The position numbers and the translations under genes are program-made. A DNA stretch of 64,000 bases, taken from assembly GCF_020012125.1 (NCBI RefSeq), contig NZ_JAIFAG010000001.1, positions 3,410,001-3,474,000 of the forward strand. Direction: 5' to 3'. Below are positions 16,194 to 24,900 of this stretch, piece after piece. Source of the DNA: Hymenobacter psoromatis. Its GTDB lineage: Bacteria > Bacteroidota > Bacteroidia > Cytophagales > Hymenobacteraceae. Each line of letters opens with the position of its first letter. Positions within the stretch are counted from its first letter, which is position 1. Below the pieces are notes generated by a model. That model was not told where the DNA came from and made no database searches. It was given only the letters and a program-made list of their open reading frames with translations.

Positions 16194-17627
16194 ATGAAAC
16201 TCAGCCTTCAGGACTCCGATAAAACCGCTTTGCTCGACCAGCTGGGCGAGGCCAACCTACACTTTCAGCATACCTACCCCGGCGACCGGCCCGACCGCCA
16301 GCCCGTGCACACCGTGTATGGCGGGGCCAACCTGTTCAAGGCTGATACCTGCGGGCGGATGGGCGAAATTGCCCTGCGCAACCTTCAAACTTACGCCTCC
16401 AACTTCGTGGAGCTGGCGCGGGTGCTGGCGCTGGCCGGCCACGAGCACCTGCCTACCCTCTCAACAGACATCCACGCCCTCACCGACTACCTCGACAAGC
16501 TGCCCGCCGACCAGCGCCGCCAGGAGCCCGCCTGGCTGGCCTACACGGTGTACAATAAAATTGTGCAGAAGCTCAAGACTGAGGCGGTCGAGGATTTTCG
16601 CATTGACTTTGAGGATGGCTTCGGCAACCGGCCCGACGCTGAGGAAGACGCCACCGCCGCGCAGGCCGCCCATGAGGTAGCCAAGGGTATGGCGGCTACT
16701 ACCTTGTCGCCCTTCATCGGCATCCGCATCAAGCCCTTTACCGAAGACCTGAAGGCGCGCGGCGTGCGCACCCTCGACATCTTTCTGAGCACTTTGCTCG
16801 AAGCCACCGGCGGTGCCCTACCCCCCAACTTCGTCATCATGCTGCCCAAGGTGACGATACCGGAGCAGATGACCACAATGGTGCGCCTGCTGGAGCTGCT
16901 GGAAAAGGCTAATAGCCTAGCGCCCGGCACGTTAAAGATGGAAACGATGGTGGAGGCCACCCAGCTTGTGATGGACGATGAGGGCCGCAATCCCTTAATG
17001 CGCATCATCCGGGCCAGTGAGGGGCGCTGCATTGCGGCGCATTTCGGCACCTACGACTACACGGCCTCGGCCGGTATCACGGCCAAATATCAGACCATGG
17101 CGCATCCGGTGTGCGACTTTGCCCACCACATGACCAAGGTGGCACTGGGCGGCACCGGCATCTGGCTGAGCGACGGGGCCACCAACGTGATGCCCATTGG
17201 CCCGCACCGGGGTGATAACCTGAGCTTTGCGCAGCTACGCGAAAACCAGGAGGCCGTGCACAGCGGCTGGCGCCAGGCCTACCACCACACCACGCACTCG
17301 CTCATCAACGGCTTTTACCAGGGCTGGGACCTGAACCCCGCGCAGCTGCCCATGCGCTATGCGGCCACCTACCATTTCTTCCTCAGCGCCTACGAAAGCG
17401 CCGTGCACCGCCTCAAAACCTTCGTGGACCGGGCCGCGATTTCGACCCTCACCGGCGATATTTTCGACGACGCTGCTACCGGCCAGGGACTGCTCAATTT
17501 CTTTCTAAAAGCCCTGAACTGCGGCGCTATTTCGGAGGAAGACATCGTGCCCACTGGCCTCACGGTGGAGGAAATTAAAACCCGCTCGTTCTACCGCATT
17601 CTGGAGGGCCGCCGTCGTAAGGCATAG
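16194..17627 (+). CDS. DUF6986 protein, CitE/malate synthase/aldolase superfamily
   Basis: A 477-residue TIM-barrel protein of the HpcH/HpaI-CitE-malate synthase superfamily. The metal-site region RIDFEDGFGNRPDAEEDA is clear, followed by FIGIRIKPF, FVIMLPKVTIPEQM, KMETMVEA and an HFGTYDYTAS segment. Close relatives are annotated only as DUF6986 or, without good support, phosphoenolpyruvate kinase, and they recur in purine-degradation clusters. The pathway encoded beside it ends at ureidoglycolate/glyoxylate, so I infer a role in using glyoxylate (a malate-synthase or lyase type reaction). No experiment known to me proves this. Confidence 0.8.
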   Translation: MKLSLQDSDKTALLDQLGEANLHFQHTYPGDRPDRQPVHTVYGGANLFKADTCGRMGEIALRNLQTYASNFVELARVLALAGHEHLPTLSTDIHALTDYLDKLPADQRRQEPAWLAYTVYNKIVQKLKTEAVEDFRIDFEDGFGNRPDAEEDATAAQAAHEVAKGMAATTLSPFIGIRIKPFTEDLKARGVRTLDIFLSTLLEATGGALPPNFVIMLPKVTIPEQMTTMVRLLELLEKANSLAPGTLKMETMVEATQLVMDDEGRNPLMRIIRASEGRCIAAHFGTYDYTASAGITAKYQTMAHPVCDFAHHMTKVALGGTGIWLSDGATNVMPIGPHRGDNLSFAQLRENQEAVHSGWRQAYHHTTHSLINGFYQGWDLNPAQLPMRYAATYHFFLSAYESAVHRLKTFVDRAAISTLTGDIFDDAATGQGLLNFFLKALNCGAISEEDIVPTGLTVEEIKTRSFYRILEGRRRKA

Positions 17628-17913
17628 CAGCAGAGCGGAATAAGGTAACCACCAATCGTATATAATTCCGGCATTTATTATCCTGCCTCTTGGCCATCTG
17701 CCGCTGCTGGCCTATTGGCCAGAGAGTTGATTAGGAAGTAATTTTTACTGAAAATCAGGTAGTTGAATTATTTCAAAATTAAACATACTCATGGAAAGTT
17801 CACGCATAATGGGCACGGAATGAAGGAGTTACTGTCAACGATTGACCGGTTTGGGCCGTAAGCAAAACGTAGCTTGACAGCTTGTTCTTTCACTCCTTTT
17901 TCCTTTTCCAGAT

Positions 17914-18750
17914 ATGACCTTCGCTGACACATTCGTTCCGACCGCCGGGGAAGTGGGCATGCTATCCATGCTCACGTATTTTTTCATGACGTTCGCGGCC
18001 TACTGCTTTTTAGGCAACGTGATTTTTAGCTTTCTTACTAATCAGAGCGTAGCCCCCGAACACCGGATTTCGCGGGCTTACGGCGGGGTTATTTCCATTG
18101 TGGCGGGCGTGTCGTACCTGCTCATCACGCGGTTTTACCACGGGATGCTGCAAGACCTCACGCACCTGACTTCGCCCGAGGCGCGGGCGGCCCTCATCCG
18201 GCACAGCTACCAGGCCATCGGGCAGTATCGCTATATGGACTGGGCCGTGACTACCCCCCTGCTGCTGCTGAAGGCTTCGTCGATGCTGCGCATTCAGTTT
18301 AAGGAGGCAGCTACGGCCATCCTGGTGATGCTGCTGGCCGACCTATTTATGGTGGTGACGGGCTATATCGGGGAGCAGCAACTGACGGCAGATGGCGAAA
18401 TTATTAACAGCGGCAAACTGCTGTGGGGCGCTGTTTCGACGGTAGGTTACGTGGTAGCTGTGGTGGCGCTGTACGGGCTATACAAGAAATTCGCGGCGCG
18501 GGCTACCGACACCGAGCGTTGGGGCTTTAAGTTCATCGGCATCACCACCGTTACGACCTGGGGCGTGTACCCGCTGGGCTACATGCTGACCATGACCAAC
18601 ATCGACCTGAATTACATCCACATCTCGTTCAGCATCTTCGACGTGTTCAACAAAGTAGGTATCTCGGTAGTAGCCTACCTGGTAGGTAAGCGCCTGCTCG
18701 ATGAGCGCCTGAACGAGAAGAAGGTGCTCGATGGCTATGCCACGGCCTAG
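17914..18750 (+). CDS. Microbial rhodopsin, proton-pump type with DTK motif
   Basis: A 278-residue seven-helix retinal protein. Helix C contains R106, D109 (Schiff-base counterion and proton acceptor), T113 and, at the proton-donor position, K120 instead of Asp/Glu. This DTK pattern is known from the Exiguobacterium sibiricum pump, whose donor is lysine. Helix G has D243 and the retinal lysine K247. Leucine at D109+8 suggests green absorption. W171-G172 places glycine where bacteriorhodopsin has W138; in xanthorhodopsin this opens a window for a carotenoid antenna. The Blh gene that makes retinal overlaps its 3' end by 20 bp. Outward proton pumping is inferred. Confidence 0.92.
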   Translation: MTFADTFVPTAGEVGMLSMLTYFFMTFAAYCFLGNVIFSFLTNQSVAPEHRISRAYGGVISIVAGVSYLLITRFYHGMLQDLTHLTSPEARAALIRHSYQAIGQYRYMDWAVTTPLLLLKASSMLRIQFKEAATAILVMLLADLFMVVTGYIGEQQLTADGEIINSGKLLWGAVSTVGYVVAVVALYGLYKKFAARATDTERWGFKFIGITTVTTWGVYPLGYMLTMTNIDLNYIHISFSIFDVFNKVGISVVAYLVGKRLLDERLNEKKVLDGYATA

Positions 18751-19726
18751 TTTGGCCGGTAGTCTGCGCCAGCCCACGGTGCGGCCCCAGCTATACTCCT
18801 ACGGGGTAGTGCTGGTGGCCGTGGCCGTGGGCTGGCTGCTGCCGGGCGCGGCCAACTGGGTGCTGGGGCCGGTGCTGCTGCTGGGATTGGTACTGCTGGG
18901 CGTGGCCCACGGTGCCTGCGACCAGTACGTGGTGCCCGCCACGCACCCCGCGCTAGCCCACGACCGGGTACGCTACTGGGCGGTGTTTTTGGGTGGCTAC
19001 CTGGGGCTGGCAGGGGGGGTAGGGCTGCTGTGGTGGTGGCAGCCGGCGCTGGCGGTAGCATTTTTCTTTGGCTTGTCGGCCTGGCACTGGGGCTCGGGCG
19101 ATGCGCCGGCGGCGGCCCGCTACCGAGCGCAGTGGCTGGCGCACAGCCTGTTGCGCGGCGGGCTCATCTTTACGGTGCCGCTCTGGTTTTGGCCTGCTGA
19201 AACGCGTGCCCTTACTAACGGCCTGCTAGCTCTGGCTGGGGCCGCCCCGGTGAGCACAGCGGCTCTGCTAGCAGTAGCGCATTGGCTAGGACTACTGGTG
19301 CTGGCTGGCCACGCGCTGCTATGGGCTAGCTATTTGGCGACTAATCAGCGCCAGCTGGCCCTCACCGATATCCTGGAAGCGCTGCTACTCAGCTGCTTGC
19401 TGGCGGCGCTGCCACCGGTGCTGTCGGCGGGCGTATACTTCGTGTTCTGGCACAGCTTGCAGCACGTGCTGCGCATGAATGCCCTAATGGGCTACCCCCT
19501 GGCCGGGCACTCGCTGTGGGCCGGGCTGGGTTTCTTTCTAAGGCGCTCGGCACCACTGCTGGCCATTAGCGTGGCGGCGCTGGCGGTGCTTTATGGCTTG
19601 GCGTGGGCGCGAGCGGCGAGCGGGACGGTGCTCATCAGCCTGGCGCTGCTGGTGGCTTCGGTGGTGACCCTACCCCACGCGCTGCTTGTTACGCTGGGCC
19701 TGGACGCCGCTCGTTGGCGGGGGTAA
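18731..19726 (+). CDS. blh: Brp/Blh family beta-carotene 15,15'-dioxygenase
   Basis: A 331-residue integral membrane iron enzyme that cleaves beta-carotene into two retinal molecules, the chromophore of the rhodopsin encoded just upstream. Iron-ligand histidines are seen in VAHGACDQY, SAWHWGSGD and FWHSLQHVLRM, spread over about eight hydrophobic helices. The gene overlaps the rhodopsin gene by 20 bp, so the two are one transcript and probably translationally coupled. Confidence 0.93.
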   Translation: MAMPRPSLAGSLRQPTVRPQLYSYGVVLVAVAVGWLLPGAANWVLGPVLLLGLVLLGVAHGACDQYVVPATHPALAHDRVRYWAVFLGGYLGLAGGVGLLWWWQPALAVAFFFGLSAWHWGSGDAPAAARYRAQWLAHSLLRGGLIFTVPLWFWPAETRALTNGLLALAGAAPVSTAALLAVAHWLGLLVLAGHALLWASYLATNQRQLALTDILEALLLSCLLAALPPVLSAGVYFVFWHSLQHVLRMNALMGYPLAGHSLWAGLGFFLRRSAPLLAISVAALAVLYGLAWARAASGTVLISLALLVASVVTLPHALLVTLGLDAARWRG

Positions 19727-19825
19727 GCGCGAGCCGGCAGTTCGTTATCGACAACCCTTGGCGGGTTAATTGCGTGTGGGGGATAGCAGCGCGGTAGCGC
19801 CCGCACTTTATCTTTTACCTCCAGT

Positions 19826-20842
19826 ATGGATTTTTCAATTGCCTGGCAGCAAATCAACAACATCGGCCGCGAGTTCATGGCGCTGTTGCCCAACCTGATT
19901 TTCGGCTTTCTTGTATTTGTTGCCTTTTTGTTTGCTGCCCGCGGGGTGCGCTCGCTGGTTGAGCGCCTGACCCAGCACCGCAAAGACAGCCAAAGCCTGC
20001 GGGTGCTGCTGAGCCGCCTGGCCTACGTGGCCACGCTCATCATGGGCATTCTGGTCACGGTCACTATCATCGTTCCCAGCTTCACGCCGGCCAGCCTGGT
20101 AAGCGCGCTGGGGATTGGCGGCGTGGCCATCGGCTTCGCGTTTAAGGATATTTTTCAGAACTTCCTGGCTGGCGTATTGCTGCTACTCACAGAGCCGTTT
20201 CGCATCAACGACCAAATTCAGTACAAGGACTTTGAGGGCACTGTGGAGTCGATTCAAACCCGCGCCACTACCATCATGACTTACGATGGCCGCCGGGTAG
20301 TTATTCCGAACGCCGAGCTGTTTATCAATGCCGTCACCGTGAACACGGCCTACGATAAGCGCCGCTTGCAGTATGATATCGGCATTGGCTACAGCGACGA
20401 CATTGCCACGGCCCGTAAGCTGATAATCGAAGCTCTACGCGGCATTGAGGGCGTGCTGACCGACCCCGCGCCCGAGGCGTTGGTCGTGGACCTGGCCGGC
20501 AGCAGCGTCAACATTCGGGCCCGCTGGTGGATAAACCCACCGCGCCGCGCCGACTTCATGGCGGCGCAGGACAAAGGGCTCGAAGCCATCAAAAATACGC
20601 TCACGGCCCACGGCATCGACCTACCCTTCCCAACCCAGCAAATCCTGCTGCACGACCAGACCGAGGCCACGGACGGCGACCGCAAAACTCAGCGTGAAGG
20701 CTGGCCCGCCGGTGAAGGCGACGTGCCCCAATCGCGCCAGCAACTACGCGAGACTGAAACCAGGCAGGCCACCGAAACCGCAAAAACCAAAACCACGCCG
20801 GTAGTAGAAGCGAAACAAGGCATCGTTACACCCGCTGCCTAG
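19826..20842 (+). CDS. Small-conductance mechanosensitive channel (MscS family)
   Basis: A 338-residue channel with three membrane helices (about 17-40, 60-85, 88-120). The pore helix is followed by the family core IGGVAIGFAFKDIFQNFLAG and the beta domain LLLTEPFRINDQIQY. The C-terminal 60 residues are charged, Thr/Gln-rich and look disordered. The role is release of solutes on hypo-osmotic shock. It lies 99 bp after blh and may be co-transcribed. Its 3' end overlaps that of xdhB on the opposite strand by 17 bp. Confidence 0.92.
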   Translation: MDFSIAWQQINNIGREFMALLPNLIFGFLVFVAFLFAARGVRSLVERLTQHRKDSQSLRVLLSRLAYVATLIMGILVTVTIIVPSFTPASLVSALGIGGVAIGFAFKDIFQNFLAGVLLLLTEPFRINDQIQYKDFEGTVESIQTRATTIMTYDGRRVVIPNAELFINAVTVNTAYDKRRLQYDIGIGYSDDIATARKLIIEALRGIEGVLTDPAPEALVVDLAGSSVNIRARWWINPPRRADFMAAQDKGLEAIKNTLTAHGIDLPFPTQQILLHDQTEATDGDRKTQREGWPAGEGDVPQSRQQLRETETRQATETAKTKTTPVVEAKQGIVTPAA

Positions 20843-23111
20843 CCATTGGCTCGGCCACGAACTCGGGGTAGAGCGCGCAGAGTACGCGCTCAGGCGTCAT
20901 GGGCGCGACGAGGGGTAGAGATAGACCGGGTTGAAATGCCCGCACGGCAGCGCGCAGGGCGAAGTACGCGCCGATGCCGTACATCAGCGGCGGCTCGCCC
21001 ACGGCTTTGGAGCGCAGGATGGCATGGGGGTGGCCGGGCGTGTCGAGAAAGTGCACATCAAGTACCTGCGGCACCGAGTAGAGGTCGGGTATCTTGTAGC
21101 TGTTCAGCGAGTTGCTGAGCAGATGGCCTTCGTCGTTGTAGCTCACTTCTTCCAGCGTCATCCAGCCGATGCCCTGCACGGCACCGCCCTCAATCTGCCC
21201 GCGGTCGATGTCGGGGCTGAAGCTCTGGCCGAAATCGTGGGCAATCTGCACGTTATCAATGGTGTAGGTACCACGTAGGCAATCGACGGTGGTGGTGGTT
21301 AGGGCCGTACCGTAGACGTGGTAAGCGAAGGGGTAGCCGCTTTCGGTGCTGGCATCGAAGTGCACGCCGGGGGTAGCGTAGTGAGCATTTTCGGTGAGCG
21401 CCACGCGCCGCAAGAAGGCGCTGCTTACCAGCTTCTCCCAAGTGGTTTCGGCGGGAATACCGGCGGCCAGTACCTGCTCATTTTCGATGGTAATTCCTTC
21501 GTAATCAGTAGCAAACTCGGTGCTGGCGTGGCGCAGCAGGCGCTCGCGCAGGGCCTGGCAGGCTAGCTCAGTGGCCTTGCCGTTAAGGTCGGCGGTGGCG
21601 CTGGCGGCGCTAGGTGAGGTGTTGGCCACGCGGGTGGTGTTGGTGCTTTCAATTTTGATGCGATTAATCGAGATGCCCAGCGTGCGGGCCGCCACCTGCG
21701 CGATTTTGGTGTTCACGCCCTGGCCCATCTCCACCGCGCCCGTGCTGATGCCCACCGAGCCATCGGTGTAGATGTGCACCAGCGCCCGCGTCTGGTTCAT
21801 AAACGTCTTGGTAAACGAGATGCCGAAGCAGATGGGCATCATTGCCAAGCCTTGCTTAAAGAGCTGATTCTCTTGATTGAACTTCGCTACGGCGGCGCGC
21901 TGACCGGCCAGGTCAAATAACTCGGCAGCCGTGTCCCAGGCCTGCTCGGCGTGGCACATTTCGGCTGGCTGGCGGTAGGGAAACGGGTCGCCCTCGCGCA
22001 AGAGATTCAGCCGCTGAATCTCGCTGGGCAGCACGCCCAGCGCCTCGGCCGCCTTAGTGATGGCCGACTCGATAACGAACATTCCCTGCGGCCCACCGAA
22101 GCCCCGGAAGGCCGTATTGGGCGGCAAATTGGTGCGGCACGAGTTGGCCGTGGCCGTCACGTTGGGGATGCGGTAGGCGTTGGTAGTATGGAAAAGCGTG
22201 CGCTCCAGCACGGCCGGCGAGAGGTCGGCGGCGGCCCCGGCATTCTGGTAATACGTGACCTCGTAGGCCAGGATTTTAAGGTCCGCGCTCAGCCCAATTT
22301 TGAAGTCGGATGAGTATGGGTGGCGCTTGCCGGTCATGCGCATGTCGGCCATGCGGTCGAGCACCAGCTTCACGGGTTTTTTAACCAAAAAAGCGCCTAG
22401 CGCGGCCAGGCACCCCCAGGGCGTGGCCTGGTCCTCCTTGCCGCCAAAGCCGCCGCCGAGGCGCGTCACGTCCACCTCAATCTGGTGCATACCAATGCCC
22501 AGCACCACGGCGCAGTGGCGCTGCACGGCCGTCGGCCCCTGGGTCGAAGAGATAATTTTGACCCCGCCCAGCTCGGTCGGGAAAGCGTAAGCACCCTGCG
22601 TTTCGATGTATAAATGCTCCTGCCCGCCACTCTCCGCTACCCCCCCAAACACGTGCGCACACTCGGCAAACGCGCCGGCCGAGTCGCCAATGCGAAACGT
22701 GCGCGGCGGCACAATCAGCTCGCCCTGCGCGGCGGCCTGGCGCGGGTCGGTGATGATGGACAGCGGCGTAATATCGGCTTTGATGAGCTTGAGCGCGGCG
22801 TGCGCCTGGGCCTCGGTGCGGGCCAGCACCAGCGCCACCGGCTGGCCCCGAAAGTGCACGTGGCCTTCGGCTAGCAGCGGCTCGTCGGGCACAATGCCAC
22901 CGATTTGATTGCGGCCGGGAATGGCAGCGGCGGTGAGGATGCGCACTACGCCGGGCGCTTTTTTGGCGGCTTTCAGGTCCAGGCTGTTGAGCACGCCGTG
23001 GGCCAGCGGCGACTCATATACGGCCGCGTAAAGCGTGCCCTGCTGCTCGGGCACATCGTCGAGGTACTGCGATTCGCCGCGCACGTGGCGCTGGGGGTCG
23101 AGGTGGTTCAT
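20826..23111 (-). CDS. xdhB: Xanthine dehydrogenase, molybdenum-binding subunit
   Basis: A 761-residue catalytic subunit that oxidises hypoxanthine/xanthine to urate at a molybdopterin site. Seen in order: the GESQYLDDVPEQQGTLYAA start of the a/b hammerhead, GGGFGGKE (Moco-binding loop), FRGFGGPQG, a GAVEMGQGVNTK segment, and AVGEPPLMYG with the catalytic glutamate near the C-terminus. The ATG at 23111 (MNHLDPQRHVRG) is chosen; 25 further codons upstream are formed by a palindrome. Together with xdhA and XdhC it forms the entry step of the purine pathway. Confidence 0.94.
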   Translation of the reverse strand: MNHLDPQRHVRGESQYLDDVPEQQGTLYAAVYESPLAHGVLNSLDLKAAKKAPGVVRILTAAAIPGRNQIGGIVPDEPLLAEGHVHFRGQPVALVLARTEAQAHAALKLIKADITPLSIITDPRQAAAQGELIVPPRTFRIGDSAGAFAECAHVFGGVAESGGQEHLYIETQGAYAFPTELGGVKIISSTQGPTAVQRHCAVVLGIGMHQIEVDVTRLGGGFGGKEDQATPWGCLAALGAFLVKKPVKLVLDRMADMRMTGKRHPYSSDFKIGLSADLKILAYEVTYYQNAGAAADLSPAVLERTLFHTTNAYRIPNVTATANSCRTNLPPNTAFRGFGGPQGMFVIESAITKAAEALGVLPSEIQRLNLLREGDPFPYRQPAEMCHAEQAWDTAAELFDLAGQRAAVAKFNQENQLFKQGLAMMPICFGISFTKTFMNQTRALVHIYTDGSVGISTGAVEMGQGVNTKIAQVAARTLGISINRIKIESTNTTRVANTSPSAASATADLNGKATELACQALRERLLRHASTEFATDYEGITIENEQVLAAGIPAETTWEKLVSSAFLRRVALTENAHYATPGVHFDASTESGYPFAYHVYGTALTTTTVDCLRGTYTIDNVQIAHDFGQSFSPDIDRGQIEGGAVQGIGWMTLEEVSYNDEGHLLSNSLNSYKIPDLYSVPQVLDVHFLDTPGHPHAILRSKAVGEPPLMYGIGAYFALRAAVRAFQPGLSLPLVAPMTPERVLCALYPEFVAEPMARQRV

Positions 23112-23118
23112 GGCTTGT

Positions 23119-23219
23119 AAAACGGAGTGGCACTCCGTTTCCGTAAGCGCCGGGCAAAGCAATAGAATAGGTTTTTGCGCCCTCATGGCGCGGACGATTA
23201 ACGGAGTGCCACTCTGTAT
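23119..23219. repeat. Two copies of a 20-bp palindrome between xdhA and xdhB
   Basis: A short hairpin (arms 23120-23129 and 23131-23140, core ACGGAGTG-G-CACTCCGT) recurs in imperfect form at 23200-23219. Both lie in the 108-bp spacer of the xdhA-xdhB transcript; the second touches the xdhA stop codon. Confidence 0.75.
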
Positions 23220-24746
23220 TTACAGCAACTCTGCCAGCGTCAGTTCCGGCGCGAAGCGCAGAAAATGCGCGAATAGCAACTGCCGCAGCAGCAGGCGCTT
23301 ATAAGCCGCCGTGCCGCGCACATCGCCAATGGGACTCATTTCTGTCTGCATCACCTCATTGGCTCCTGCCACCGTTTCGGCCGATAACTCGCGGCCCAGC
23401 AGGTACTCGCCGGTGCGGCGCAGCAGCAGCGGCACCGGCCCTACCCCCCCAGCCGAGACGCGAGCGGCCGTAATTACGCCGTTTTCGAAGCGCAGCCAGG
23501 CGGCGGTATTCACGCTGGCAATGTCGAGGTGGGTTCGCTTGGAAACTTTCTCGAAGTTAAACAAGTCGCCGGCCTGCGGGGCGGGGAAGCTGATTTCGGT
23601 TACCTGCTCGTCGGCAGCTTTCGCCAGCTTTTTGTAGCCGAGGTACAGCTCGGCTAGCGGCAAAACCCGCCCTACCCCCCCGGCGGCGGCCAACGTCACG
23701 TCGGCACCCAGGGCCAAAAATAATATCGTTAAATCACCAATGGGCGAGGCGTTTACGAAATTACCGGCCATGGTGCCCATGTTGCGGATGGGCGTGCTCG
23801 ACACCAGCTTGAGGTAGTCGGGCAGGCGCGGCAGTAGGGCGCACATCAACTCCGATTCCAGCAATTGGCTGGCCGTAGTGGCAGCGCCCAGTACCACGCG
23901 GCCGCCGTGCTGGCGCACGCTGCGCCGGCCGCTTTGGTCGAAGAGCAGGCGCACGGGCTGCTGGCGCAGCTCGTCGAGGCGCTGCACCAATAGGTCGGTG
24001 CCGCCGCTCAGGAGCGGATGCGTGGCGTGCGGGAATGCACTGGCGGCGTGGCCGTTCTGGCTTTGGGCGTGGCCGTTAGGTGAGGTCGATGCAGCGTAGC
24101 CGTTGGCAGCATGGCCGTTAGCAGGGGGGGTAGGCGCTGCCTCAGCGGCGGCCGTTTCGACGCGCAGGGCAGCCAGCCGGGCGGGCATTTCCTCGAAATA
24201 GGCGGGTACAAACTGTTTTTCGCTCAGCCACTTTACGCTGTTGGTGGTGGGGCGCTCGGCCAGCTCAGCGGTGAGGGCGGCGGCGGCGCGCTCCAGCGAC
24301 TTGTAGCCGGTGCAGCGGCAGATATTGCCGTCGATGGCGGCGCGGGTATTGGTTTCGGTAGCCGGTTTCTCGCCCAGGCTGTGGCCGGTGAGCGACATCA
24401 CGAAGCCCACGGTGCAGAAGCCGCACTGCGCACCGTGGTGGTCAACAATGGCCTGCTGCACCGGCGTGAGCTGGCCGCCGGCCCGGTTGATGCCCTCCAC
24501 CGTGACTACGTGCTTGCCGTGCACGTTGCCGAGCGGCGTGAGGCAGCTCGTCATGCTCTGGTAGTTAATGCGTTGATTGCCTTCGGCCAGCTCGCCCACC
24601 AGCACGGTGCAGGCACCGCAGTCGCCCTCGCGGCAGCCGATTTTGGTGCCCATCAGGTGCTCGTGGTAGCGCACGAAGTCGAGTAGGGCGCTGGCGGCCG
24701 GCTCGGCGGTGTGGATGGGCTGGTCGTTGAGGTAAAAGGTAATCAT
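23220..24746 (-). CDS. xdhA: Xanthine dehydrogenase, iron-sulfur and FAD subunit
   Basis: A 508-residue electron-transfer subunit. Residues 1-80 hold the plant-type [2Fe-2S] site (GCREGDCGACTVLVG). The next domain holds the second [2Fe-2S] site (CGFCTVGFVM and CRCTGYKSLERA). The FAD domain begins near residue 240 (LLSGGTDLLVQRL) and contains MGTMAGNFVNASPIGD. The linker at residues about 200-238 is unusual: Ala/Asn/Gly/His-rich, with the tetrapeptide NGHA repeated four times. It is transcribed ahead of xdhB. Confidence 0.94.
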   Translation of the reverse strand: MITFYLNDQPIHTAEPAASALLDFVRYHEHLMGTKIGCREGDCGACTVLVGELAEGNQRINYQSMTSCLTPLGNVHGKHVVTVEGINRAGGQLTPVQQAIVDHHGAQCGFCTVGFVMSLTGHSLGEKPATETNTRAAIDGNICRCTGYKSLERAAAALTAELAERPTTNSVKWLSEKQFVPAYFEEMPARLAALRVETAAAEAAPTPPANGHAANGYAASTSPNGHAQSQNGHAASAFPHATHPLLSGGTDLLVQRLDELRQQPVRLLFDQSGRRSVRQHGGRVVLGAATTASQLLESELMCALLPRLPDYLKLVSSTPIRNMGTMAGNFVNASPIGDLTILFLALGADVTLAAAGGVGRVLPLAELYLGYKKLAKAADEQVTEISFPAPQAGDLFNFEKVSKRTHLDIASVNTAAWLRFENGVITAARVSAGGVGPVPLLLRRTGEYLLGRELSAETVAGANEVMQTEMSPIGDVRGTAAYKRLLLRQLLFAHFLRFAPELTLAELL

Positions 24747-24900
24747 AGCCGCAAGTGCTTATCCAAAGTGGACAAACGAATGGGTAAGATAACAGGCAGG
24801 CCAGCTTTTTCATAACGCGCAGCAGGCCAGCCAAAGGTAGTGCGACGACTTCACGCCCGCGGGAGGGGGTAGCAACCTACCAACCAAGGTCATCAGCAGC

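Noticed and set aside
17628..17913. Consensus promoter for the rhodopsin gene
   Set aside because: A TAGCTTG near 17870 and a TTTG near 17850 are only 16 bp apart; the spacing does not fit, so no promoter is called.
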